Shown: in pieces, positions 22,457-34,218 of the stretch
Position numbering within the stretch: the stretch's first letter is position 1
Layout of the letters: each line of letters begins with the position of its first letter
Assembly (NCBI GenBank): GCA_022496805.1
Contig: CM040097.1
Span: 21,628,072 to 21,692,071 of the forward strand
From: Pohlia nutans
Taxonomy: Eukaryota; Streptophyta; Bryopsida; Bryales; Mniaceae
Direction: 5' to 3'
Length of the DNA: 64,000 nucleotides
Notes under the pieces: generated by a model
Databases searched by the model: none
Told to the model about the DNA's origin: nothing
What the model saw: only the letters and a program-made list of their open reading frames with translations
Program-made: the position numbers and the translations under genes

Positions 22457-22510
22457 CTTCATCTTCTTCATCTCTTTCATCTCCTTCATCTCCTTCATCT
22501 CCTTCATCTC
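22457..22510 (+). repeat. Microsatellite-like CATCTCCTT array
   Basis: About six 9-bp units of 'catctcctt' with minor variants, open in all frames but without gene context. Confidence 0.9.
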
Positions 22511-22964
22511 CCCCTTGATGTGCGATACCAAGAGTAGCACACAATCCATTTATAAGGCTATTGTCCTGTAGCAAGAACTACAGATTGAAGCTACATGTTT
22601 TGCAATTTGGTGGTTCGACAGACCTTACAAAAAGTGCAAGCTTCAAACGGGGTCCAAAGACATCGTTGTATGATTTCATAGTGAAGTCCCTGGCTATTGA
22701 AAAGGTGGGTGGTATCAACTCTTGATGAGTGCTTAGAAAATTATATCTTTAATTTATGTAGATATTAGAAAATAAAATAAAAATTTGATTGCATGATAAA
22801 CACATTTTAGTTGTTTATAATCATGTTTTAGTTTATTTGGACTAACAGTATTTTCTCAAACAACATCAAAATTTAGTATATGGTAAATAGACATAAAATA
22901 TATGAAGTTACTAATTTATATTGCATGATATATTCAAATAATGAAACTATTGCCTAATAATTCA

Positions 22965-23302
22965 TAAAACTAATCACGAATTACGATTTTTATGGTTTGT
23001 GTTACCGTTAATATATTCAGATGATCATAGATTCACAACAAAATCTAATGAATTCCCTTTGAATTACAAAGAAAATTGGTCCTTAAATAGAGTCTTGTAA
23101 ATGCACAAGAGATAATCTTATGATTTAATCTAGTAAAACTAATCACTAATTACGGTTTTTATGGTTTGTGTTACCGTGAATATATTCAGATGATCATAGA
23201 TTCACAACAGAATCTAATGAATTATCTTTGAATTACAAGAAAAATTTGTCTTTAAATAGAGTCTTGTAAATGCACAAGAGATAATCTTATGATTTAATCT
23301 AG
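22965..23302 (+). repeat. Tandem duplication, two 169-bp units
   Basis: Unit 1 (22965-23133) and unit 2 (23134-23302) both begin 'taaaactaatcac' and end near 'gatttaatctag', with few differences. Noncoding. Confidence 0.9.
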
Positions 23303-23869
23303 GCCAAAACAATGAAATTTGATAGATGACCGTTGAATTATAATAGAATCCACTAAATTTCATTGGTCTATATTAGATTCCATTAGATCCATTGGTTTCC
23401 ATCCGATAGGACACGATTATTTGTTTTTCCTTCTGGTCTTTGGAGAACGGTACAAACTTGCCACCATCACTTATTCCTGGACTTGTACAACCAGCAGCAA
23501 CACTCTGAATAAACGTATCCAAGGCACCTATTCAACCATAAACATATTCAAACCATCATACAATTGTGAAAGGAAAAAGAACAGCACAAACACTACCAAA
23601 AACATGTGCTACATCACTATTTACCACATGTCTTGCATCACCATACATTCCATTGTACACATGAAGAGCTGAACCTAGAAACACATACTTGAGGTCAAGC
23701 GTTTGTACTTCACGTGAACGATGCTATCACTCATCCGCTCTTCTTTAAACTGCCAGTGAAATAATCGAAACAAGTGCCCTTATCAAGCGAGTCGATGTCC
23801 TTCTGTAATTCGATTATACGGCGGTCATTATTCCTTCCTGTTAGTCCTTCTTTCTCAACTTGGTTAGAT

Positions 23870-24885
23870 TCTCAAAATGTGGTAGCGCATTTTGACAAAC
23901 AAAGAGAGATCTTACATTGTAACAATGCAAGAGAAAGGCATGAAGTGTAAAGACATTGAAAATGTGTTGCAGATGTCTTGGTCTACCGACTCCACTGTCC
24001 TCACAAAATGGAGACAAATATGTTGCATGTAAACTCAATCACCAAGCTACACTCCTCAAAAACTCAAAGCTCGTGCATTGCGTAAATTAGCTCTACTTTT
24101 TCTTTCCGATCAATAAACTCTCTCAATGCTTGCAGACCATTTCTATACGCATAGCAACACCATACACACCTATATTTGTAAACATGGATTTTGTAATAAG
24201 ATTGCATGTAAAAAAAACCTATTTGACGATAGCTCACATAACAAAGAGATTAACATTTTCAAAAGAACATTGACATTGAACTAAGAACGATTGGAAGAAT
24301 GTCATATAGACTGATGAGTCCACCTTTGAACTTGGAAAACTTCACGGTAGATTAGACTGTGACGGAAGCCACATGAAGCATATGCATCTAAGTATTTAGC
24401 ACCACTTTCAAATTGAATAGATCTTCAATAATAGTTTGGGGGGCTTTTGCTGATTTTGATAAAAGCCCATTAGTTCTCATGCCGGAGGATCAACAAACAA
24501 CAACCGATTTCATTCAAAATGTGTACAACAACACTTTAAGTGCATTTCATGCATGATCATCCTCATCAACTCATACTCATGGAAGATGGTGCTCTGGTCT
24601 ACCGTAGCAAACTTGCACAATAATAATGGATAGCTTATGATATTCAAAAACTTGAGTGGTCTTCAAACTCACCGGATCTCAATCCTATTGAGGACTTATA
24701 GAAATTAGTGAAAAAATTGCTTCGCCACCACAACCAACCAATAAATAAACAAGTAATGTTGCAAACTATTGAAGTAGTCTGAAATGAAGTGTGCATGGAG
24801 CAATTACAAAATTTCATTGCAAGTATGCCTAATCAAATAGAAGCAATCATTTTAGCGAAAGGGAGAAGCACTAGATGGTAGATAG
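23870..24885 (+). pseudogene. Dead Tc1/mariner-type transposase
   Basis: The N-terminal part (about 23905-24030) reads as a helix-turn-helix region with MQEKGMKCKDIENVLQMSWS. The catalytic part starts with TDESTFELGK (near 24310, first Asp) and continues through GAFADFDKSPLVLMPEDQ to MEDGALVYRSK and LEWSSNSPDLNPIEDL (about 24646-24700), the classic SPDLNPIE block before the last acidic residue. At least three in-frame stops and frame changes break it. Tc1/mariner transposases cut and paste DNA at TA sites. Terminal repeats were not identified. This copy cannot be active. Confidence 0.8.
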
Positions 24886-25189
24886 TATGTAGAAAATGAT
24901 TATAGGAATTTTTTTTTATATGTACATGTACATAGTTATCATAATTATAAAGGTCACTTCTGTATTTTAGTGCAACTTTCGGTTTCAAAATTGAATCATT
25001 TTTGCACCTCCTACGTCTCATCAAAATTCCTACATACTAGAGAAATTCGTAAAGTCCTAAAATCTCAGGCTTCCAGTACTGCGTCAGTTAAGATTTTGGC
25101 TCACATGACATTAAAAGTAGGATTGTCGGGCTCTAGAAATAAAAACCGGATGAGTTATATTTCCGGTAAGTAAAGTAGGGTGAGTGAGT

Positions 25190-25350
25190 TTGCTCCGGTG
25201 TCAAGGCGCGCCACTGAGTATGCCGCCGGGCCCCGGCCAACAATGCACCATAAGGTTCAATAATAGCGGCCGCCAAGGTTTGAACCTCGGACCTTATAGC
25301 CCCCAAGTGCCTTGTGGGCAGTGGGCTTCCAATCTTATCCCGGCACACCT
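25190..25350 (-). mobile_element. Possible tRNA-derived SINE fragment
   Basis: On the minus strand GAGGTTCAAACC matches an RNA polymerase III B-box (GGTTCRANNCC) in a GC-rich stretch unlike its AT-rich surroundings. An A-box upstream is only weakly recognisable and no poly-A or T tail with target duplication was found, so this could be a chance match. Confidence 0.3.
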
Positions 25351-25688
25351 CTCTTGAGCTTGTGTGATGGACTATTCGGATATCTCAAAAATACGGGATG
25401 CGGGATCGAACTGTGGATCACTCATCCACAAAGTTTGCGAATTTCTCTACTATGCTAAAATTTTAGGCCCAAAAAAAATTGTAAGCATGTTGTACCCGAC
25501 TGTACATGTTGGGGCTCACTTAAAAAAATAATTCTCTCTTTCAGTGGTTTAAAATTCCTAAGAGGGTCCTCCTAGATCAATCCCAAGACCGTAGGCTTTT
25601 GAATTTATCTAAAAAAATATTGTGCTAAGAATACCCAAAATAGTTTTTTTAGAGAATGGGACCTATGGGTGAATAGTACTTGCATTAA

Positions 25689-26219
25689 CCCTTTGAGGAC
25701 CACACATCCAAATAGTGGATGATTGTTGGCCAAAGCCAATTTTGACCTTGTGAAAATGACGTTTTTTGCTATTGCTCTCAATTGAGAAAATGAAGTTTAT
25801 TGAGTCTAGTTTTGACTTCATTTTTCGGATCTTATAATTTTCAAGTATTGAATATTTTATTTCTATTGCAAGCTAGGTAGCTCGAGGTTTGAATTGCACT
25901 GCATAAGATGTTCACCTTTTGAATTTTAAAATTAAAACTCAAAAATTCTACAAAAATATATCATGTGATTCTCCATTGTCATTTGCACATGTTTTAGAAA
26001 TTTTATATTTTTTGAAGATTTTTTGTAATTAATATGAATTTCTTGAAGTATTTGACCTAAAAATTTGTAAAATATTCAATTTGTATTAAAAAAATCAGAA
26101 AATTTTAAAACTAATAGGAAACATACAATTCAAAAAATATATTTTATCAATTCTTGAAAGCTGAATTGTTTATAAAAGTGTAGTTTGACTATTCTGCAAA
26201 GGAATGGGACGTTAAAGGG
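25689..26219. mobile_element. TTAA-flanked MITE with CCCTTT ends
   Basis: TTAA (25685-25688) is followed by CCCTTTGAGGACC, and the right end GGGACGTTAAAGGG is followed by TTGA (a decayed TTAA). 531 bp, AT-rich, noncoding. Ends are diverged relatives of CCCCTAA. Confidence 0.55.
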
Positions 26220-26445
26220 TTGACATCAAGGGGGATTTAGAGCCAGGGAGAACGGGAGGGCCTTATCTCCCAGTAGCCCTCTCTAGTAGTGAGTATATAC
26301 CCCACTCTACTTTCCAAAAAATCAGATGAAGGGAGGATGAAATAATGCGATACTAATCCTCCTTATGAGCAAAACTGTAATAATCCATAATTTATTCATA
26401 CAACGTCAAAATAATATGATGTAAGCCCCCTAAAATTTAAATAAA

Positions 26446-26898
26446 CCCCTAACTGCCCAATTGGTCATTTTTTTGACGATGTACAAATTTCATCCAGATT
26501 CTTTCATCCGTTATGCATTTTTTGTAAGGAAAAAAAATACTACAAAATTCAATGGCAAGATATCTTCATACATGTGTGATCCAATTTGAAAGGAGATGAT
26601 TTGTGAAAACTTCATGTCTCATTTCATGTTGCAGTGATTCACCCAAAATTTCTAAGATCTTAGTTCAAAGCGAATCAAACGTGATCGTGAAAAAATTCAA
26701 CTCAAAAAATTAAGCAACCAAATAACCTTCAAAAATCATTACACTTAGAGTATTACATTTTAACCAATCACAAAAAAATTCATTCACAAATTGTCAATAT
26801 CTTATTCGTAATCAAATTACAAAAGAACTTTGAATTTTGAGTTTCAAATTTTATACAAAAATATTGGTGATAGCAATCATAGATTGAACCGTATAGAT
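26446..26898 (+). mobile_element. TTAA MITE of the 531-1098 family, right end missing
   Basis: It begins CCCCTAACTGCCC and follows 531-1098 with moderate divergence, including the 'gcaatcatagat' segment, then stops abruptly near 26898 at unrelated GC-richer sequence ('actagtgggacc'). Confidence 0.65.
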
Positions 26899-27053
26899 AC
26901 TAGTGGGACCTGTGCCGTTGAGCACATTGAGCTTGAGTTGTCTCCTCGACGGATTCCAACGCGGAACGGTTGAGTGAGACAAAGCGAGCTATATTGTATA
27001 ATAGACTAGCTTGACCCCTGCCGGCCACCGGCACATAAAAACGTTTAGCAACT
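26899..27053. other. GC-richer junction sequence before LR1 copy C
   Basis: No gene. Contains 'ccggccaccggcac' and one 'cacataaaaacgtttagc' unit (27029-27046) identical to the tandem units right of copy C at 30190-30290. Confidence 0.4.
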
Positions 27054-27209
27054 ATGAGCACTTTGACCGTTGCCGGTCAAAATGTCATATGTCCGGCCGA
27101 GGGTGGGTGTGCACAAATTTTCCAAGCAATGGACTCCTAATTGTCTAGGCAAGTACGTAGGAAAATCCTAAGCTCAAATGGCAAAAAACTAAACAAATTG
27201 GCCAAAATG

Positions 27210-27565
27210 GAGGGTGTGTATGAAAATTACAGCATACACACAAGATTCAAATAATCAATAGTACACACAAATTAGACTCCCAAGCCTTCACCTATCACCC
27301 TAGATACCAAGTATCATTAAATTGGGTAAAATTGGTGAATAAACCCTTCCAATTAGGGTTTTTGGACTTGTGCAAGAAAATTACAGCACACACCAAATGC
27401 TCAAACGAGGCAATAACAAACACTAATTTAGACTCACAAGCCTTCACCAATCACCCTAGGTACCACGTACCATTAAATTGGGTAAAATTGATGAATAAAC
27501 CCTTCCAATTAGGGTTTTTGGACTTGTGCAAGAAAATTACAGCACACATGCAAAAGGCCTCACGG
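27210..27565 (+). repeat. 156-bp tandem units within LR1 copy C
   Basis: Two nearly identical units begin 'tagactc.caagccttcacc' at 27273 and 27429. Each carries a small inverted 'ggtacca.gtacc' motif analogous to 'gggtactgagtac' in the copy A units. Confidence 0.8.
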
Positions 27566-28079
27566 GCATCAAAATCCCACGATGGGGAGTTTCTTTGATC
27601 CCTAAGCCACACAAGAATACCCTAACCTTTATAAGCACCTTGCACTTAAAACAACACAATACAAAATAATTTAGGGCTTTTTGGGAGAATTTGGGCAGCG
27701 CTTCCGCGTCGTACCCAAAAACCCTAAGTTTTAACCCTAATTTGCAACCAAATAACTAATTGGCCCGGTGAAAATTGGGCAGCGCTTCCGCGCTCTACCC
27801 TTCACCGGACCAATTTTACATACAAATCACCACAATGCAACCACAATGCAATAAACATAACCAACTCACAATCAATTGGAAAAAAACAAGTAATGCACAA
27901 AATTAATTCTTGGCAATGAAAATTACCAAATTCAACTAGTAGAATCCGGTTCAAGCATTCTAATCCTCAATAACCCTAACTAATATCACAAAAGTCTAAG
28001 AAATGGAAAGAAGTGAGGTAGGGAGACTCTCCCCCCGTATTATCATCCTGTGATATTCCGTAATATCACCCTGTCTATG

Positions 28080-29095
28080 GACAGTGGGGTTGGCGATGGC
28101 GATCGTTCTCCTCACCGCCGCCTTGGCTCTTCGTGACTGCCGTGTCTCCCCGGTCCTCGTGATCGTGATCGCCGGTGTTGATGATCTCCTGTTCTTCGTC
28201 TTCGTCCTTGGCTCGTGTCCCTGCTGTCGAGCTTCCGCTCCTGTTCTCTGCCTCCGTCACCGTGAATTCCCCAGCCTGGACGCTCACGCTCCTAGTCGCA
28301 GCTGCGCCTTGTGAACTACTATTGAATTCGCCGGTGGCGCCCTATTCTCGAATGTCTTCCAGCGCCGCTGGACCCTTGAGCGCTCTCCACCTTCAGTTCG
28401 TCTCTCCCCAGCTCTGTCGTGATCTTCACCGTCGGTCGTGATCTGCGTATTTCCCAATGTTGCTAGTCGCCTTGTGCACGTCGGTTCCAAACGCAGTCAC
28501 CGTTGCTTGCTTGATTCGCCCTCCGATGCTGCCGTAGTTGGTCGTTGTGTACCAATCCCCTGCTCCACCTGGTTCCGAATGCTCACGAGTGCTGCAGCTC
28601 CTCTGTCGCCGCAGGGTTCTCCTGTTGGCTGCTGCGCCACCCGGCCTTCGCTGTCGTCCAGCGCCGTTCGCCGCAGGTCCTCCGCCCGCCTGAATTCTTG
28701 CCGGAGCCTCTGCTGTGATCGCCCCGTCGCTGTGAATTCCGCCTTGCTTCCGTGGTCTTCGCGTTGCTGGAGTCGTGTCTTCAAACCCGAGCTACCCACA
28801 GCCAGTCGCCGTCAAGGTTCCTCCGTAGCCGGGGGAGTCCTGGCTGCCTTCACCGCCGTGCTGCGTTTCCGAACTCCGGCTGCTGCTCCGGGGAATCCGT
28901 CTCCGCTGCAGGTCCTCTGTCTCCACCAAGAGCTGTCCCGGTGCCTTGACGCAGTGCCGCCCCGTGCATCCGATTCCAATCCACAAATTCACCAACAGAG
29001 ACTCGCTCTTCCAACCACGCTCTCCCCAATTTCCAAACAAAACCAGTACCTCCAAGCTCCCAACAAACAGGCAATGCTAGATCCCTACACTTAAA
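28080..29095. other. GC-rich core of LR1 copy C; open frames not supported
   Basis: Open frames on both strands (up to 218 codons at 28438-29094) lack domains and are Ser/Arg/Pro/Cys-rich. The abrupt GC shift matches copy A. A captured gene fragment or regulatory island is possible, but nothing is recognisable. Confidence 0.3.
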
Positions 29096-29409
29096 TTCCC
29101 AAAACCTTTTTTCCACTAATATTGTTTGATTTTTCAAACGCTATTCTCCCACAATTCCAAGCTCACTGAAAAACTAGATCTAGATCTGCAAAAACCTCCG
29201 TATCTCTCAAAACTCTAACCGGCAACAAACTAACTGGCTCCAAAAAGACGACAGGGGTGGGATTCAAAATCCCACCGCAAAAGCTACATCCATCCGAAAA
29301 ATTCATCCATGGATTATCATCCATGGAACCCTAGCTAAACCCTCACCAAACTCCTCTAAACTCCTAGAGAACCGGGAGTTGCCCAATACAAAAGCCTAAG
29401 AGGGTGATA

Positions 29410-29960
29410 ACTCCAATTAGACTAATAGATAAAATAATAAACTAACTATTCAACTAAATAATCGAATAAAAGAATAGACTAAAAGGTAGGGTAAATAATA
29501 AACTAAAAGGGTAATACAAGTAGAAAGCTAATTGATAGACTAAAATAATGAATAAAAGAATAGACTAAATAAGTAGGCTAAAAAGATAGAATAAATAATA
29601 GGCGAAAATAATAGAATAAATAACCGACTAACAAGATAGCATAAAAGGATAGGATAGAATAATAGAATAAAACAATAGACCAAGGAATAGATAAACGAAT
29701 GGGCTAAAAGGATAACTCGAATAAATACTAAAATAGCAAACTAAATAGTACGCTAAATCCTATACAAAAATAATAGACCGAAGTAATGAGCTAAAACAAT
29801 AGACTAAAATAATAGGCGAAATAAAAGACTAAATTAATAATTCAAAAGAATAGAGCGAAATAAACTAATGGACTAATCAATTAGACTAAGGAATGGATTT
29901 GAACAATCGGCCACAATAATAGATCCAAATAATAGAATAAGATAATAGGGCAAATGGCTC
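29410..29960 (+). repeat. AATAGACTAA-type low-complexity array
   Basis: Dozens of degenerate units built on 'aatagactaaa' fill 550 bp. It is the complement of the array in copy B and much longer than the copy A remnant. Confidence 0.85.
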
Positions 29961-30189
29961 AAACGCCCAAAATCCCACGGTTAAATAGTTAGGAATAAAC
30001 AAATACCCAAAATTACCTAGACAAAAGGGAATCCTAAAATTGGGCAATCAAAACCAAATCAAATGCACACAAAACCGGGAATTAGTCTAATCGGCTAAAA
30101 TGTCCCGGTTAGAACAATATAAACTACAAAATACATCAAAATCATAGCGGTAACGGTTTACCACTAAAGTGGACCGTCTCGACGGTTCA

Positions 30190-30290
30190 CAGCAACTAAA
30201 AACGTTTAGCACATAAAAACGTTTAGCAACTATAAAAATTTCAATAAAAACGTTTAGCAACTATAAAAATTCAGTAAAAACGTTTAGCAG
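30190..30290 (+). repeat. Short tandem units of AAAAACGTTTAGC
   Basis: Four to five units of 'ataaaaacgtttagcaactat' spaced 17-33 bp. One more unit lies at 27029, on the other side of LR1 copy C. AACGTT at the centre of the unit is palindromic. Confidence 0.8.
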
Positions 30291-30299
30291 AATGCTAAG

Positions 30300-31930
30300 A
30301 ACGCTCCAAGCAGGAGAGCGGCGTAATGGTTGCCCCAATTGCAATGGCATTGCTTGTTTGGATGAACCCTGAGCAGAGCAAGTTGTAGCACCCTGTTCCT
30401 TGGTATGAATCCGCCTGTCATTGCAACATGTGATTATTAGATCATTCTACTTACTGTTTTTACTCTTGTGGTTCAACCTATTCAACTTATTGGCTTTTAC
30501 TCACAAAGAAAGAACAAGGAATGTGGGAGACGTAGTACCGTCCAGTAAACAAAGAGCCGTGGGTTGCCGTCGCCATACAACTGGGGGCTCACCTATCCCA
30601 GCCAAACCAACCCAATGTCTGAGACCAGTGACTGCTCTATATATACCAGGGTCATTTCCTCCCTACAAAGATTGAGAACACAAGCATGCTTCCTGGGGAT
30701 GCATGAGCTCCAATCTTTACTAATAGAATGAGAGCACAACATTCGTGAAGGACCCCCATGAACCAATCTCAACGTCTTTTAATGTGTCAAATAAATGTAA
30801 AGAGAAAAAAAAAGACCCCTCTCATAAGCAGTTGGGGAATCAAGCGCATGGCCAGAAACGAGTTACACTAAGAGCTAAACTGTCAAACTAAAAATAAAAG
30901 AAAATAAAAAATTGAAGATTCGGTGTCTGCAAACACTGTCCACGTGTCTGAAAGAATGTCAAGAAGCAGACAGAAGACATCAACTGAACTCACATACTAA
31001 ACAGAAACTCCGAATTAGAGACTCGGATTTATTGTCTACACTCAATCGGAAATCTCTTCCGTTCAGTTTCCTACACTAGACCGTGCTAACCCGTAACTTC
31101 TGCCTCTTATACACTTCGGAGTAGGCAAGTAGTCAAGCCAATAATACGCATGACTTTCTATTCACTGTACCGAACATCACCACTAGGTGAATCATTCTGG
31201 CAGAATTTTAAATTAGAAGTCGCTATAGCTTGCCAAATGCTTGAGCTTTGTACTAAAAGAATGTCGGTGAATTCTATAGCTCCAACTCTCGTACCGATCG
31301 CTCAGCTTCTCCCTAGTCGTTAACAATTTGATGTACACAGTCGTGGTGGCTTTGTACCTACGACGTTACTTTCCTACAATTGAGTTTCTTCAATTTGTGC
31401 CAAAAATAAATAAAATAACAACTTGATGTTGAGCAAGCGCATCCCACCCACCTAGCTAATCAGAGGACATGTTGGCAGTGCCGCACCCTAATGAAACCTA
31501 ACTGCAGCCTGAGACCATGAATTCAAAGACTTGAAGCGTCAACGCAAACATCTTCAACACACCCTGACCAGATCACCGTGCCCCTAGATAATCAGACGCT
31601 CTATTTGATTTTCAAAAGCTCTGTCACATGTGTCTTGATGAACTGCAACAAGGGTTCCGCTGCCGAACAAAAACCCTTGGCCGCGTGCACACCGCAAAGC
31701 TTCTTGGCAACCACGCGAAGAGCCATCGCAACAAACGTTGAAACAAAAGAGACTTTACAAAGCAACAAGTGCACAATAAATAAGGGAAGAGAAACATACT
31801 TCACCACCTCCACTCCTCGGACGAAAGCGACCGCACCACTCCTCGGCACTCAACAATCGGTGGAACTTAGACAACGACCTCACCACTCTCGGCACTCGAC
31901 TATCCGGCGGAGAGGCCGGTTAATGAGTAC
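30300..31930. other. Intergenic; one marginal small frame
   Basis: No convincing gene. On the minus strand a 42-codon frame starting with an ATG at about 31724 (MALRVVAKKLCGVHAAKGF) has a basic, Ala-rich start like a mitochondrial presequence but no recognised body and no clear splice continuation. A plus-strand frame of 118 codons (31578-31934) overlaps it and has no domain. Confidence 0.25.
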
Positions 31931-31934
31931 CTAG

Positions 31935-32330
31935 AGCAAAAGGGTGGGACCCGGGAGTGCCTCGCTAGCTCGCTGCGGACGCTCCACGAGGGGCAAGCTC
32001 CACATTCGGGATGAAAAACAGAGGATGAAACTCTACCACCAGTACTACAGTTCGTTGGGCTTGTATACACATGCGCGATGAAAAATGGAAGATGAAACTC
32101 CGTCACTAGCAGAAGGAGGATGAAATTCGTAGATGAATGAAATTGGAAGTCTTCTTCGGTTCTATGCGGCCTGAGCTCGGAATGTGTGGGAGAGGATGAA
32201 AAATATAGGATGATAATAGAGGATGAAACGCCGTCACCTGCGGAAGAAGGATGAAAGCAAGTGGATGAATGAAACCGGGAGTCTTCTTCTCCCTTTCTTC
32301 CCGAGCTCGGAATGTTGTGTTGCCTGACTT
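31935..32330 (+). repeat. Imperfect tandem repeat with 'ggatgaaa' and 'gagctcggaatg' blocks
   Basis: At least two units of about 125 bp (ending near 32185 and 32315) share 'aggatgaaac.ccgtcac', 'gtggatgaatgaaa', 'ggagtcttcttc' and 'gagctcggaatg'. Noncoding. Confidence 0.6.
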
Positions 32331-32605
32331 TGTGCTTGTGTTATTCTCTGTCATTATGATTGTCTCAAGTTGTGACAAAAGTAATAGTTTAGAATGAATT
32401 GATGACCTCTATTCTAAACACGCTTGGTGTTTGGTGTTGGAGAAGTTTCTATTTCTTTCACACCATTTTGAATATGGACTTGGCGCACCATACGAAATGT
32501 TGGGCTTGTTCTAAGTTGGTATGGAGGTTGGCACCAAATTATCTTAATTGCATTTCAATGCACCATAATGGTGCCATGCTCACATGCCTTGAGGTTCCTG
32601 ATGTG

Positions 32606-32935
32606 TCCCTTTCTATTATGACATGTTTGAGAAGCTTCATGAGGCCTAAACCCATGAGGTCTAAACCCATTTATAGATCTTATTAAACATACCTTTCTAT
32701 TATGACATGTTTAAGAAGCTTCATGAGGCCTAAACCCATGAGGTCTAAACCTAGTGTCCCTTTCTATTATGACATGTTTGAGAAGCTTCATAAGGCCTAA
32801 ACCCATGAGGTCTAAACCCATTTATAGATCTTATTAAACATACCTTTTTATTATGACATGGTTAAGAAGCTTCATGAAGCCTAAACCCATGAGGTCTAAA
32901 CCCATTTACAGATCTTATTAAACATACCTTTTAGC
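32606..32935 (+). repeat. Higher-order tandem array of alternating 84- and 67-bp units
   Basis: 'cctttctattatgacatg' occurs at 32608, 32692, 32759 and 32843. Alternate units carry or lack the 'tttatagatcttattaaaca' segment, giving spacings of 84, 67 and 84. The segment just upstream (32510-32600) recurs at 34110-34200. Confidence 0.85.
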
Positions 32936-32939
32936 ATTC

Positions 32940-34210
32940 TTATCTTCAACTTCTATATTAATTTTACAAAAAACTAATGGCCTACATTTTATACCTATCT
33001 ACCTTATTTGTAATGGGATTGCTTACTTTTAATGAACCCTTCATTATTTGGAATTCCTTTATAAAAAAAATTCAAACAAATTTAATCCTCTCTATATTAT
33101 GCTGCATGTCGTTTTTAAAATGCACTAAGTGCCCTACATGTGGAAAATAATAAGCAGCCCAATTTCTCCCATTTTTTGGCCGTTTTTAACACTCCTTTGA
33201 ACATTTTATCCATTTTTTTCACTTGAAAGAACATTTTTTTTTCAATCAAGGAAGAGGATTCCTAATCTTAGTATTCTTGAATTCAACTTTTAATTTGAAA
33301 GCAATGAATTATTTTATAGCATTAAATTAGGAAAACTGTAAAATTGGTTTTTAAAAATGTGGATATTTTCTCAGCAATTAATACGCAATTTTCTATTTAT
33401 ACACTTGACCAAGTGCGCTCATTTCATGAGTAAATTTAGCTTCTTTATTTTTCTAAAAAGTTCTTTAAATTTAAACAACAATTTTGGTCTTTCTGAAATT
33501 ACTTTCATTGTAAACAAACAATTTTTTTACTTATTTTTTACCCTTACCCTTTTCTTTTCTTTTATCTTATCTTCTTTCTTACCTTCTTCTTGATTTCCTT
33601 CTTGTCATCCTTCTCGTCTTCTTCTTTTTCTTTTATTTTTCCTTCATTATTTTTTTATTCTTTTATTCTTCTCGTGACAACCGCAAATCCCACATCCAAT
33701 TTTAAAAGTATTTGAGATAAAATTGTGAGATTGTGAATGAAAATAATACAACATTATGTGTATGTGGTATTTTCTATCCAATATGTGAATGAATGTTGAA
33801 ATATGGAGCACCACTATTACATTTTATATTGCCATCTTGGAACTTTTTGAAAGATGAAAATATGCCCTGGGCTACCGTATGTTTATAAATAAATAAATAA
33901 TAGATTATAATAAATAAATAAATTTTTTTTTTTTAAAAAGAAAAAAGAAAAGAAACACACACATTTTAAAATGCCACTTGTACATCAACAAATCCCAAAT
34001 GTATCAGCACATCAGAAAAATTGGGCCAGCCCATTTTGGTGTAATTTTGACTCTCGTTTTGACACCAAAGGCCGCATACAGGTCATTTCAGTGTCATTTT
34101 ATTTACACTAAATTGATATGGAGGTTGGTATCAAATTATCTTACTTGCATTTCAATCCATCATCATGACACCATGTTCGCATGCCTTGAAGTTCCTGATA
34201 CAGCCCGTAT
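32940..34210. other. AT-rich intergenic DNA with pyrimidine runs
   Basis: Strongly T-rich around 33500-33670 and an AAAT microsatellite near 33888-33922. 34110-34200 duplicates 32510-32600. Open frames here are low-complexity and not credible. Confidence 0.5.
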
Positions 34211-34218
34211 AAGTTATA

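Larger units (their letters stand above)
27054..30190 (+). repeat. Large unclassified repeat LR1, copy C (most complete)
   Basis: Landmarks in order: tandem 156-bp units with 'ttacagcaca'; two GGGCAGCGCTTCCGCG motifs (27697 and 27778); 'gtattatcat...gtaatatcacc' (about 28037-28070); GC-rich core (28080-29095); the palindrome near 29253; an AATAGACTAA array; and the terminal 'accgtctcgacggttcac'. It is flanked on both sides by 'cacataaaaacgtttagcaactat' (27029 and 30209), so it seems to have inserted into, or carries at its ends, that small tandem repeat. No transposition protein was found. 3.1 kb. Confidence 0.6.

Noticed and set aside
26950..27000. tRNA gene in the GC-richer junction
   Set aside because: No cloverleaf could be drawn and there is no paired A- and B-box.
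28084..29094. Long open frames (up to 218 codons) in LR1 copy C
   Set aside because: Same reasoning as copy A: stop codons are rare in GC-rich DNA, and no frame is shared between copies.
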